Shown here: piece after piece, positions 1 through 9,926 of the stretch
How positions within the stretch are numbered: position 1 is the first letter of the stretch
Layout: every line of letters starts with the position of its first letter
Origin: Alisma plantago-aquatica
Taxonomy: Eukaryota > Streptophyta > Magnoliopsida > Alismatales > Alismataceae
Direction of reading: 5' to 3'
Length of the DNA: 64,000 bases
Assembly: GCA_963693085.1 (NCBI GenBank)
Contig: OY856412.1
Span: forward strand, 342,439,457-342,503,456
Notes under the pieces: generated by a model
Databases searched by the model: none
What the model was told of the DNA's origin: nothing
What the model saw: only the letters and a program-made list of their open reading frames with translations
Made by a program: the position numbers and the translations under genes

Positions 1-2819
1 TTGTCACAAAAAATAGGCGTAGATGAAAGATTAAAACCATAATCGCTTAACACTTGTTGCATATAAAGCACTTGAGCACAACAAGACCCAGCTGCCATAT
101 ATTCAGCTTCAGTTGTAGATAGGGCAACCGTATTTTGTTTCTTGCTAAACCAAGATACTAAAGCTCTCCCTAATAAGAAACAACCACCACTAGTACTCTT
201 GCGATCAAGTCGACAACCAGCATAATCCGCATCAGTATAAGCTTTGAAATCCAAAGATTGTCCTTTGGGATACCATAAACCAAAGCAAGTAGTACCGGCT
301 AGGTAACGAAGAATTCGTTTAACTGCTAGAAAATGAGAATGCATAGGTTGTGATTGAAATCGAGCACAAAGACCAACAGAAAACATAATGTCTGGTCTAG
401 AAGCCGTTAAGTAAAGCAAACTACCAATCATGGCTCTATATAATGAATCATCAATAGGTTCCCCATTTTCATCCTTATCAATTTTGACAGAAGTAGCCAT
501 AGGAGTAGTAGCATGTTTGCATTGATCCATCCCAAAACGTTTTAAGAGTTCTTTAGTATATTTTTCTTGGCTTATGAATATTCCGACAAATGTTTGCTTA
601 ATTTGAAAACCAAGAAAGAAAGTTAGTTCACCCATGAGGCTCATTTCAAATTCTTTTTGCATAATATCACTAAATTGTGTGCACAATGAATCATTGGAAG
701 CTCCAAAAATAATGTCATCAACATATATTTGCACAACTAGAAAATCAGATGTATATGTTTTGAAAAATAAAGTAGAATATGAATTTCCAATAGAAAAACC
801 ATTATCAAAAAGATATGTTTTGAGCCTTTCATACCAATTTCTAGGTGCTTGTTTTAAACCATAAAGTGCTTTCTTAAGTTTATAAACATAGTCACCTTTT
901 TCTGGAATTTCAAAACCAGGTGGTTGGGCAACATAAACTTCTTCTTGAATGATGTCATTTAGAAAAGCACTTTTGACATCCATTTGATAGAGTTTGATGT
1001 TTTTATGGGCAGCAATAGCTAGTAACATTCTAATGGCTTCAAGTCTAGCTACGGGTGCATATGTTTCATCAAAATCTATTCCTTCTTGTTGATTATATCC
1101 TTGTGCTACTAATCGAGCTTTATTCCTTATTACTTCTCCTGACTCATTTAGCTTGTTCCTAAAAACCCATTTAGTTCCTATTATGGTTTTATCTTGTGGT
1201 TTAGGAACTAAATCCCATACATCATTTTTAGTGAATTGATTTAATTCTTCTTGCATGGCTATTATCCAATAGTCATCTTTAAGAGCTTCAGATATCTTTT
1301 TAGGTTCAATGATAGAAACAAAATCCATGTTTGCAACATCTTTAAAGGAAGAACGAGTTTTGACTTTATCATTAGGATCTCCAATAATTAATTCTTGAGG
1401 ATGATCTTTAATAAGTCTAGGTGTAGGTTGTGGTTCAGTTTGGTGATTATTTGTAGCACCTTTCTCACTATTGTTTGGTATGTTTAAATTTTCTAATTGA
1501 TTAGTGAGATCTATGATTTCTAGATTTTCAGATGGGGATTCTTCATGAAAAGAAACATGAATAGATTCCTCAACTTTTCTAGATATAGTGTTATATACTC
1601 TAAAAGCTTTGCTAGAAGTAGAATATCCCAAAAAGAATGCTTTGTGTGATTTTGAGTCAAACTTATCTTTATCGTCTTTGGTATTTAAGATATAACATGT
1701 GGAGCCAAAGGTATGAAAATAGTCAACTCTAGGTTTCTTAGAATGTATTAGTTCATATGGGGTTTTCTTTAAATGAGAGTGAACAGTTACTCTATTTAGC
1801 ACATCGCATGCAGTGTTTACAGCTTCAGCCCAAAAGGTTTTGGGTGTGTTATGTTCAAGCATCATAGTTCTAGCCATCTCTTGTAGTGATCGATTTTTCC
1901 TTTCAACTATACCATTTTGCTGTGGGGTGCGTGGAGCAGAAAAATTATGAGTGTATCCTTGAGATGTACAAAACTCTTCAAATGTATGATTTTCAAATTC
2001 CCCACCATGATCACTTCTAATAGTACATATTTTATTTTGTAAGAGATTTTCAATCTTGGAACAAAATTGCATAAAAACATGAATAGTATCATCTTTAGTT
2101 GCAATAAAATGTACCCATGTATATCTACTATAATCATCAACAATAACAAAACAGTATCTCTTACCACCGATTGATTGTGTCCTCATTGGTCCAAATAAAT
2201 CCATATGAATTAATTCTAATGATCTACTGGTGCTAAGTACATGTTTTGATTTGAAAGATGTTTTAGTTTGCTTTCCCATTGTGCATGGTTCACAGTTTTC
2301 CACTTGATCAAAAGACAAAGTAGGTAATCCACGAACAAGATCATATTTCACTAACTTTTTAATAACATGTGAACTAGCATGTCCCAGCTTTTTATGCCAT
2401 AGTTGTAAGGTATTTTCATTTGCAAGCAAGCATTTTCCTACTACTGATTTCATAGAGTTAGGTTTAAGAATATAAAGATTTCCAACTCTATTTCCTTCAT
2501 AAACAACATTTGTAGTGTTTTCTATCAATAACTTGCAGCAGGTTTTGTTAAATAACACATCATAACCACTATCACATAATTGACTTACACTTATCAAATT
2601 ATGATGCAAACCATCAACAAGTAGAACATTCTTAATTTCGAGGTTTGTTCCAACATTACCTATTCCAACGATTTTGCCCTTACCATTGTCTCCAAAGGTG
2701 ACCGTTCCACTTTTCTTTTCTTCAAAAGTTTGAAATGCATCCTTGTTCCCGGTCATATGTTTGGAGCATCCACTGTCAACTACCCATTCCTGCATTAAAA
2801 TGTAGATTTTGGTACCCAT
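1..2819 (-). CDS. pol: Sirevirus-type pol polyprotein (protease-integrase-RT-RNase H), C-terminus outside window
   Basis: Encodes the enzymes of copia replication: aspartic protease, integrase, reverse transcriptase and RNase H. At every point I checked (near 2775, 2290, 1905, 1800, 1560, 1200, 480 and 3) the codons lie in one frame, and I noticed no stop. Recognisable motifs in order: protease [11 protein letters not shown] near 2745-2780; integrase zinc-finger end NCEPC near 2290; integrase catalytic Asp in HMDLFGP near 2190-2208, Asp in SDHGGEF near 1995-2015 and Glu in GIVERKN near 1893-1912; RT motif MDVKSAFLN near 960-990; RT YVDD near 712-735; RNase H running into the edge. The frame is open from after a TAA at 2949-2951; the first ATG is at 2817-2819, ten codons before VVDSG. 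Pol is not in the gag frame and follows tandem gag stops, so it must be expressed by some means other than simple readthrough. Confidence 0.82.
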   Translation of the reverse strand, partial: MGTKIYILMQEWVVDSGCSKHMTGNKDAFQTFEEKKSGTVTFGDNGKGKIVGIGNVGTNLEIKNVLLVDGLHHNLISVSQLCDSGYDVLFNKTCCKLLIENTTNVVYEGNRVGNLYILKPNSMKSVVGKCLLANENTLQLWHKKLGHASSHVIKKLVKYDLVRGLPTLSFDQVENCEPCTMGKQTKTSFKSKHVLSTSRSLELIHMDLFGPMRTQSIGGKRYCFVIVDDYSRYTWVHFIATKDDTIHVFMQFCSKIENLLQNKICTIRSDHGGEFENHTFEEFCTSQGYTHNFSAPRTPQQNGIVERKNRSLQEMARTMMLEHNTPKTFWAEAVNTACDVLNRVTVHSHLKKTPYELIHSKKPRVDYFHTFGSTCYILNTKDDKDKFDSKSHKAFFLGYSTSSKAFRVYNTISRKVEESIHVSFHEESPSENLEIIDLTNQLENLNIPNNSEKGATNNHQTEPQPTPRLIKDHPQELIIGDPNDKVKTRSSFKDVANMDFVSIIEPKKISEALKDDYWIIAMQEELNQFTKNDVWDLVPKPQDKTIIGTKWVFRNKLNESGEVIRNKARLVAQGYNQQEGIDFDETYAPVARLEAIRMLLAIAAHKNIKLYQMDVKSAFLNDIIQEEVYVAQPPGFEIPEKGDYVYKLKKALYGLKQAPRNWYERLKTYLFDNGFSIGNSYSTLFFKTYTSDFLVVQIYVDDIIFGASNDSLCTQFSDIMQKEFEMSLMGELTFFLGFQIKQTFVGIFISQEKYTKELLKRFGMDQCKHATTPMATSVKIDKDENGEPIDDSLYRAMIGSLLYLTASRPDIMFSVGLCARFQSQPMHSHFLAVKRILRYLAGTTCFGLWYPKGQSLDFKAYTDADYAGCRLDRKSTSGGCFLLGRALVSWFSKKQNTVALSTTEAEYMAAGSCCAQVLYMQQVLSDYGFNLSSTPIFCD

Positions 2820-2889
2820 GTGATGGTCCGATATGGTTAGAAACTTTTTAAGTACATACTTGTATAAAAGTTCTGATACAGAAAACCAG

Positions 2890-3101
2890 TCGGTCGACAA
2901 TTGTTCGACCGATATCTGTCTCGGTCGACAATTTGTCGACCGAGAAGGTTACTGTATTACAAGCAAAAAAAATGCAGAAATTTGCTCGGTTGACCAATTT
3001 TCGACCGAAATAGGTGCTGTAAATTTTGATTTGTTAAAGACATCCAGTCGGTCGACAATACTTCGACCGATCCAAAGCTCGGTCGACAATACTTCGACCG
3101 A
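2890..3101. repeat. Array of five short dyads TCGGTCGAC/GTCGACCGA between gag and pol
   Basis: Five inverted repeats lie at about 2890-2912, 2920-2944, 2985-3008, 3048-3070 and 3078-3101. Each is an arm close to CTCGGTCGAC, a 4-6 nt AT-rich centre, and the reverse-complement arm. Start-to-start distances are 30, 65, 63 and 30 bp, close to multiples of three helical turns. The same word recurs four times in this element's LTR. Function unknown; protein binding or RNA stem-loops are possible. Confidence 0.9.
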
Positions 3102-3160
3102 CAAGGTTTCTGTTTCAGAATTCAATGCAGAAAAATAATAACAATATGCATGACACCTTT

Positions 3161-3217
3161 TAGTTGAGATAAGACAATATAAATAGCAAAATAAAGCATT
3201 TTGTCATATCTCAACTA
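3161..3217 (-). other. Stem-loop just downstream of the gag stop codons
   Basis: The segment 3161-3177 pairs with 3201-3217 at 16 of 17 positions around a 23-nt loop. On the transcript it begins about a dozen nucleotides after the tandem gag stops. It could influence expression of the downstream pol frame or RNA stability; the role is inferred. Confidence 0.6.
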
Positions 3218-3229
3218 CATTCCACTCTA

Positions 3230-4936
3230 CTAAGTTTGGGGTTTTGGGATCCAAACTAAGTCGGACTCCTTAGTCTTGTAGGGGCATGAAAAGGAATAGT
3301 GTCCAAGACGTAAGCAGAAATGGCAAGTAATAGAATCAACTTCATTTCTCTTTCTAGACATTGTGTTCTTAGGTACAAACCTAGTTTGAGTTCTTTTGGG
3401 TTGATTTTTCTTTGGAGCATATCCCAAACCTTTTCTTCCATTGAAAACAGTGCCAACTCTTAGTATGTTATCAAGTATATCTTTTCTTCTTAACTCATAA
3501 AGTTCTCTTTGCAACATAGCAATGTCATTCATTTTCTTATGTAGATCTTTTCTTGCTTGATCTAAATCAGAAAACAATGAGTCCTTTTCCTTTACAAGAT
3601 TATCATAGTCCGAATGGTTACACAAAATAGGCTGAGTTTGAAAATCTTGTAGTTTAGCTAATAATTCAGTCTTTTCTTTAGAAAGAAGATCAACATTTGT
3701 TTCTAAAGTGAGTAGCTTTCTAGTACAATCATCTAAAGATGTTTTTAAAGATAAATTCTCAAGATCAGTGTTGTTCTTTTCAGAAGAAAGTTTATCTAAT
3801 TTGGCAATGAGATCATCATTCGATTTTATAGCCTTCTTTAGTTTCTTCTTGGCATCAATATATTTATCATGAGTTTCTTGTAAATTAGTAACTAACTCTT
3901 CTTTAGGAAGATCAATTAGGCTTACCTCTTGAGAGTCTTCATTTTCTTCTCTTGCCATTAGACATTCCACCTCTTCTCCGCTTTCACTCTCACTTGACTC
4001 ATCCCATGCAGCTTTATAGGCTTTTTCTCCTTTCTTCTTGTGTGAGCTTTTCTTTCCTTTCTTTGCTTTGGGACATTCATTTTTGAAATGCCCTTTCTTC
4101 CCACATTCAAAGCATCTGGGAGGGGTAGAAGAACTAGAAATTTTGTTAGATTTAAACCTTTTATATTTCTTACCGTTGACGATCAAGGCTTCTTCTCCTT
4201 CTTCTTCACTTGACTCCTCACTTTCTTGTGTGACGACTTTTGAAGCTTTGAGAGCCACATCCTTCTTCTTCCCACTTTGACGTTCACGTTCTCTTCTTTC
4301 TTCCTCTTCTAGATCTGCCTCATGAGCTTCTAAATTGCCGATGAGTTGCTCCATTTTGAGTCGAGTGAGGTCGTTTGCTTCTTCAATGGCTGTCACCTTT
4401 GGCTTGTATTTTGGAGGAAGTGATCAAAGGATTTTTGATACCTGATCTTCCTCAAGGACAGGTTTTCCTAGGGCACTTAAACCATTAACAATGGTAGAGA
4501 ATTTTGAAAACATTTCACTAATAGATTCATTTGGATCCATACGAAAATGTTCAAGCTTCGTTTTAAGCAAGCTAATTTTGGAATTTTTGACTTGGACTGT
4601 ACCCTCATAGGTTATGGACAGTCTATGCCAAATATCATAAGTTGTATCACAATTTGATATTCTATTAAATTCTCCTACCGAAATAGAACAATATAAGATA
4701 CTTACAACTTTTGCATTCATTTGGGCAAGCTTTACCGTGTTTGCATCCCATTCCGCAAATTCATTTTGAGGGAGCATATATGGAGTAGACACCATTCTCC
4801 ATAGATCCCAGTTGATTCCTTGGAAGTAGAATTGCATCCTTCTCTTCCAATATTGGTAGTTTGTTCCATCGAACGCTGGAGGCCTAGCAATAAGTGTCCC
4901 TTCAATGTTGAGGTTGTTGAGCACTCCATCACCCAT
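3230..4936 (-). pseudogene. gag: Sirevirus-type gag, one in-frame nonsense codon
   Basis: Structural capsid/nucleocapsid protein. The first part (4936 to 4427, starting MGDGVLNN) matches the copia gag N-terminal domain, with motif PPAFDGTNYQYWKRRM. The second part (4396 to 3233) has two CX2CX4HX4C zinc knuckles, CFECGKKGHFKNEC near 4072-4114 and CHFCLRLGHYSFSC near 3286-3327, separated by an acidic stretch and a long Lys/Glu-rich predicted coiled coil. Both parts share one frame. The only break I see is TGA at 4424-4426, inside the conserved KIL-x-SLPPKY motif where Arg is usual; CGA to TGA fits deamination of a methylated CpG. The frame ends in tandem TAG TAG (3232-3227). A functional product would be truncated to about 170 residues without the knuckles. 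Confidence 0.88.
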
Positions 4937-4971
4937 TTCTTCAAGACCTTGTTAGGGTTCCTTGAAGCCTC

Positions 4972-4983
4972 GCTCTGATACCA
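4972..4983 (-). promoter_or_regulatory. Primer binding site, initiator Met tRNA type
   Basis: Minus-strand TGGTATCAGAGC is the standard plant copia PBS, complementary to the 3' end of initiator tRNA-Met. It lies two bases from the LTR end and fixes the LTR boundary at 4986. Confidence 0.93.
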
Positions 4984-5721
4984 ACTGAAAACTACTAGAG
5001 GGGGGGTGAATAGAGTTTTATAGTGATTTTAATAATTATTTAACTCAAACAACCAAAATTGAGATTAGAAGAAGGAGACAGGCGTTTAGAGTGGTTCCAA
5101 CTATAGCAAATACTATAGTTGTCAGTCCACTACCCGGTTGCTTACCCAACCGAGATTTGAAAGTATTTATTTTATTACCTCTCGAGGATTTATACAAAAT
5201 ACAATACTTTCAACCACACCCTTTGAACAGCCTTCAATTGAAGTAGGTGCACCAACCCTGAGGTAGCCTTCTTGAAGTAACTCCAAGCTCCCCCTTGAAG
5301 TAGCCTTCCTCTCTAGAAGTAACCTCCCGTTGCACCAGCCTTCTGAAGTAGCTCAAAGTCTCCTTCTTTGCCAAGAAGATCTTCACCCTCTCCAATCTGC
5401 AGCCTCCAACCTAGGAGTAGCAAGGAGAGTACAAACAGTAATAGGGAATAAGAAAGAAAAAGGAAATTACAACTTATCCTTTAAAGCCCAAGGCTTGATA
5501 TGCCTAGATCAAGCGTATAGATCTCCTAACCAAATTTGTGAACTTGTGATTGCTGTGGGTAGGAGATTCTAGCCTATAGGACACGAATTTGAGCTAAGGA
5601 GAAAGTAGGCCAATGATCACAGTGCTCAATTTGCTTGCAACAGATTGCTCAAGTATGCTCAAGTATTTCTCAAGTGTAGCAAGTGTAAAACAAGTGAGTT
5701 TTGGTGTCCTATGGCTTGTCC

Positions 5722-5729
5722 TATTTATA
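5722..5729 (-). promoter_or_regulatory. LTR TATA box
   Basis: Minus-strand TATAAATA in the context CCTATAAATAGGAC inside the LTR. Position and context fit the promoter of the genomic RNA. The dyad array lies about 140-340 bp upstream on the transcribed strand, where an enhancer would be expected. Confidence 0.65.
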
Positions 5730-5865
5730 GGAATGGCCTAAGGAAGCTTAAGGACGTTCTAGACAACTTCTAGGGGTTTCTAAGTGCTTAACTAGCCGTT
5801 AGGTACAAAGTTGTTGCTTTAACAACGGCTAATTAATTAATTCTGCAGTTGCTGTCAGAGACCAT

Positions 5866-6066
5866 CTCGGTCGACAAATGGTCGACCGAGACACCTACTC
5901 GGTCGAACTTTTGTCGACCGACAGGCTCTCTGGAACAAGTGATTTGCAACGTCTTTCATCAACTGCCAACTAACTTATCTGTTGTGTCTAACGGCTACTT
6001 TGGATCTTTCTCGGTCGAGAAGATTGTCGACCGAGAGTGTCTCGGTCGAGGAGTTTGTCGACCGAG
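5866..6066. repeat. Array of four TCGGTCGAC dyads in the Sirevirus LTR
   Basis: Dyads at 5866-5890 (10-bp perfect arms, 5-nt centre), about 5900-5920, 6010-6035 and 6041-6066. They form two close pairs with a 31-34 bp pitch inside each pair. The word matches the array at 2890-3101. Confidence 0.88.
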
Positions 6067-6247
6067 ATTGATCATGTTTCAAGGTTTCAATTTAGGCACT
6101 AATTATGTGTGTAAGTGTGCATAAGTAATCCTATTTGAATGGGATGACTTGTCTAACTGTGGTGTTTAGCTAGGGAGAATCTAACGCTTGATTTACATGC
6201 AATTCTAAGTACTTGTACATTATATTTTTGTACAAGTTTTTTCAACA

Positions 6248-6744
6248 GTGATTACATTGCATGAAAATATAAATATGTAAGCTTGTAGATTTTCCCTTGT
6301 TGCTTTGTCATCCTGCACACTCAAGTAGCTCATTAGATTAGTAAGAATGAAATGTTTGTCATAATCAAAACAAAGGGATTTATAGATGTCCATTTATCCA
6401 ACAGTTACATAACTAATATTGATCACCAAGCTTTTACTCAAGGTACGTTGGTCAAGGATTGACCCTGACCATCACGTATTGGTCGAGGATTCGTCAGTTT
6501 TGGTCAGGGATTTGACCTTTGGCTTTAACAATTTTTTCATAGTGCTTATATAATTGTCTCTATATGTCAGGTTTTTGAAATTTTGAGACATAATACCCCT
6601 CATAATAATAAAACATGTAGGGTATATGAAGCCATGTGTGATACTATATATCCCATGCTAAGGTTGAACCAAACATGAGAAATGGTATCCCATAGGAATA
6701 GAATCCATTTGTGCCTTTCATCCAATGTACCAAATGCGTCGTAA
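6248..6744. other. Intergenic, no gene seen
   Basis: AT-rich sequence between the LTR and a MITE. Around 6660 there is a stretch (gaaccaaacatga) resembling the inside-out MITE terminus that follows, perhaps an older partial copy. Short open frames on both strands look like chance. Confidence 0.5.
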
Positions 6745-7560
6745 GGCCATGTTTGGTTCATGGGATATGAGGCCCAGATTGGATATACATACTGAAGATC
6801 TCCAGTTCCACTTTTTGGATAGTTCAAAATGTCACATGAAATCAATCCTTACTGAAAGCACATCCGGTATGTGCCAGATTAGACAAAGGGGCCGGTCACT
6901 ATGGATTTTAATAATCCTTCACTCCGTGGCTTTCTCAGCGTGTGAGAAACATGTATGAAATCAATTACACCTATAGCCGCTTATAATGTGTGCACAAAAT
7001 GAGAAAAATTATGCTTAGAAAACTAACCAATTTTGGTATTCTGCTACCACAATCATCCATCGACGGGCACCAAAAAAATAGAGTGGCAATGGAATCCACA
7101 ATAGAAATATTGACCCTATCTTCGGGGAAGGGCTCCTCCGCAAGCAACACCTAGAGAGGGACTAGCGCCATAGCATGAACTAGCACCATATAATACGGAC
7201 GGTGGAGGCAATTCCTGCTCCATTAGCAGGTTGTTGCGGAGGTCTGCTCCACCTGGAGGGGCTCCATGATGATCATGGTTATGGTAGGAGTAGGTAATCT
7301 GTGTTTATTACAAGTGTAATCCCCGGTGAATGAAAGTTCTCAATAGGTAACAACTGATTATGCTGCACTTGGGACTCCTCACTATAACGCTGACAGTCAT
7401 GATGCTAAGTGGTTCGTTTCAGGTTTAACGAAACCCATCCTATCCTACCGCTTACACAAATGCATGAAATTGCACCAGAACCTTTTCCTTCTCAATTGGT
7501 ATCCAGTCCAATCCATCATCTAAATCCTTTCCTTTGCCATACTGTGAACCAAACATGGCC
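6745..7560. mobile_element. Tourist/PIF-Harbinger-like MITE, 816 bp
   Basis: A perfect 16-bp terminal inverted repeat, GGCCATGTTTGGTTCA, occurs at 6745-6760 and in reverse complement at 7545-7560. It is flanked on both sides by TAA (6742-6744 and 7561-7563). A TWA-type 3-bp duplication and this TIR style are known for Tourist-like MITEs mobilised by PIF/Harbinger transposases. No transposase frame is inside, so it is non-autonomous. Confidence 0.8.
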
Positions 7561-7563
7561 TAA

Positions 7564-8914
7564 AAGGTAGAAAACTAATTTACATATGTTATGATTTTGT
7601 TTCTGTACGATTTAGTTGGGGTAGAGAACCATTCTAGAAATTACTTAGAGTAGTAACTCTTTGTTATTTATAAAGCATGCATCTCCTATGTACTTGGTAA
7701 TTATGCCTTTTTTATTGGTGCAAATCATTGTTTTGATCAATTACTAGAATTAAATTTTCACTGTCTTTATTTTCTTGGTGGCAGCAACCCAGCGATGACC
7801 ATACATGTTACTTGATGGCTCAAATTATGACTTGTTCATATGGCTGGCTTCCAGGCTGCAATATGTGAATGATGCACTGGCGCTCTGTTTTGATTTGGAT
7901 GTTAATGCGATCTTGTCTCAGTTTACTTTCAAACTTCTCAATCACTGATATGTACTCCACATTCTGACAGTTGTTGTAGAGGTGTTTTTATGGGTTTTAG
8001 CTGTTTGTGAATTTGAATGAGATGTGAAAAACATATTCGCATGTATGATTAAACAAAATAGCTACTGATATGAAATTCGAGTCGTTATATTTTGGTATTC
8101 TGCATGGATGTTCTTCTTGTTTGGTCACTAATATCAAAGCTTGTACTAAATTCATGATGTGTACTACTGTGTGTGTAGCAGTAGAACTTTAAAATTTCCA
8201 CATGTAGCATATGCAACATTAAATTTCTGTAGTTGCAGCAGTAACAAAAACATTACACATGTACCGAGATCAAAACATAGTAGCAGTAACATGCAATTTC
8301 TGAATGCAGCAACGGTACAACAAATTGACACACTCATACGCTGCTTTAACTTGGCAATTAGTTACAGTTGGTGTCAATTTATATTGACACGGGTGGGTGT
8401 TTCCTTTCATCATGTGTGAATTTATTTCACTATATTGACTTGGATCCTATGGACACTTTGAAAGTGACACATGTTTTAAATTTATGTCCAGGTTGTGTCT
8501 ATTTAATTGGTATTCAGACAAGCAGTTGTGTCAATATCAGCTAATTCTGTACTAGTGAAACCCCACACATGTTGTGATAAAACTACACAACAAAATTAAT
8601 TGAGAAAAAAGATACACTAAAAGAAAAAAAAATCATTGATTAACAATGAGCGAGGTAAAGAGAGAGAGCAACAAGAAAGCAAGTAAAAAAAAAAGTGGAC
8701 ATGATGTTTGTTTCTTAAGAAGTTGGATAAAACTTCTAGCTCAACAATATGTGAGGGAATGAGAACCCATATAGGAAAGCTCATCATAGAAATTATATTT
8801 AACGCTTACGAGATGAGCAATGGATTGATACAACTCGGGAGTTACCAGATCCCAACAAGACACATAATCCATCGAAAAATGGAGGACAATATCACAAAAA
8901 AACTTTAAGTTTCT
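7564..8914. other. Intergenic, no gene seen
   Basis: AT-rich sequence with scattered short frames, none with recognisable protein similarity. A candidate exon-like stretch near 7780-7900 has no supported frame. Confidence 0.45.
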
Positions 8915-9560
8915 GTTTAATTGAGGATTGGGATTTGTGGTTAGGGTTTGGTTAGTCAAAATATCTGGATATGTAAAATCTGAATTTAATCAAATTTTAT
9001 TTGATAATCTAATTACCTGCGATATTAGGTTGCTCTCATTTTCAATGTTGCATATAAAACAAAAAGACATAAAAGATATAACTAAATTCATACTAGAATC
9101 CATAATCCTACTAAAAGCCTTATTGGTTTTTTCTAGATAATTGGATTATGGAATATTTAATAGAGTTTGCTAGTCTAATTTTTGTCAAACAAAATAAGAC
9201 TATACTTCGAATGAGTTGGTCAGGATTTATGGCTATTTGGTGTAAAAGGCAAACGTTGATCCTGATTACATTCTGAACCAAACATGATATTAACCCCTAT
9301 TTGGCTTATGATTGGGATTTTATATTCAAGGTTTGATTAACAAGAATATTTTGATCAACGTGATCTGTATCAAATCTGAATTTATTTGGCAACCAATTGA
9401 CACACAAATCTGATTAATCTTGCTTTCCATGTTATCTACAAACCAAAATAGCATATAAGACAAATTTAAACGTAGACTAGAATTTCTAATCCTAATAAAA
9501 GTAGGATTGAATTGGTCTAAACCAGATGATTATGGGATCCCAAAGAGACCTTGTTAGTTT
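8915..9560. repeat. Two diverged direct copies of an approximately 250-bp MITE-like unit
   Basis: The blocks at about 8920-9170 and 9300-9555 share ordered phrases: gattgggatt near the start, then tctgaattta, cataaaa/catataagac with aaatt...tagaat, then taatccta and aaaag, then gattatgg near the end. They look like two old copies of one small element. Boundaries are approximate. Confidence 0.5.
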
Positions 9561-9681
9561 AGTATTTTCAAAACAACACAAGGTACTTGATCTGAATCAG
9601 ATTTTGAACCGATCAAATACTACGTAAAAATACTATGTAAACAATGCAATACACAATAATAGCAAGAAGATGAAATCGAGT

Positions 9682-9768
9682 ATTTCTTCTTGGAGTATGA
9701 TTCGAGGGGATAGTAACCTGGAGAATTTCTTCTTGGAGTATGATTCAAGGGGATAGTAAACCTGGAGA
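9682..9768. repeat. 43-bp tandem duplication
   Basis: A unit beginning atttcttcttggagtatg and ending cctggaga is present twice in a row, with one base change and a one-base insertion in the second copy. Confidence 0.85.
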
Positions 9769-9842
9769 ATGCAAAACTTATGAAACAATTTATAGATTTA
9801 TGTGATGTAGAATATGTGTACGTATGCTATGCTACCACGATG

Positions 9843-9846
<4 letters not shown>

Positions 9847-9924
<78 letters not shown>
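9847..9924. repeat. (TA)n microsatellite, about 39 units
   Basis: Uninterrupted alternating TA for about 78 bp. A frame across it would encode only Tyr-Ile repeats and is not a gene. Confidence 0.97.

Positions 9925-9926
<2 letters not shown>

Larger units (their letters stand above)
1..6247 (-). mobile_element. Sirevirus-like Ty1/copia retrotransposon, 5' LTR plus gag and most of pol, cut by left window edge
   Basis: Order on the minus strand is LTR (6247 to 4986), PBS, gag, a roughly 430-nt intercistronic region, then protease, integrase, reverse transcriptase and the start of RNase H, where the window ends. The domain order PR-IN-RT-RH defines Ty1/copia. The long gag with two separated CCHC knuckles and a Lys/Glu-rich coiled-coil middle is typical of Sireviruses (SIRE1/Maximus group). 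The LTR is about 1.26 kb. The flank next to the LTR is gtgat (6248-6252); its partner TSD lies outside the window. Lineage is inferred from gag layout and PR/RT motifs, not from a tree. Confidence 0.9.
4986..6247 (-). repeat. 5' LTR of the Sirevirus-like element
   Basis: On the minus strand it starts TGTTGAAAAA (6247) and ends TTTTCA (4986), next to the PBS. About 1262 bp. It contains a TATA box and four copies of the dyad found between gag and pol. The partner LTR is outside the window. Small open frames inside it are not genes. Confidence 0.85.

Noticed and set aside
2890..3101. Regularly spaced short repeats as a CRISPR-like array
   Set aside because: The window is plant DNA, the repeats are self-complementary dyads with no uniform unique spacers, and they lie inside a retrotransposon.
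3227..3232. Readthrough of the gag stop as the way to make pol
   Set aside because: The stop is followed directly by a second in-frame TAG, and pol lies in another frame with further stops between.
4972..4983. tRNA-like sequences at PBS sites (also 24075, 40319, 33578)
   Set aside because: Only 12-18 nt complementary to tRNA 3' ends are present; no cloverleaf can be formed, so these are primer sites and not tRNA genes.
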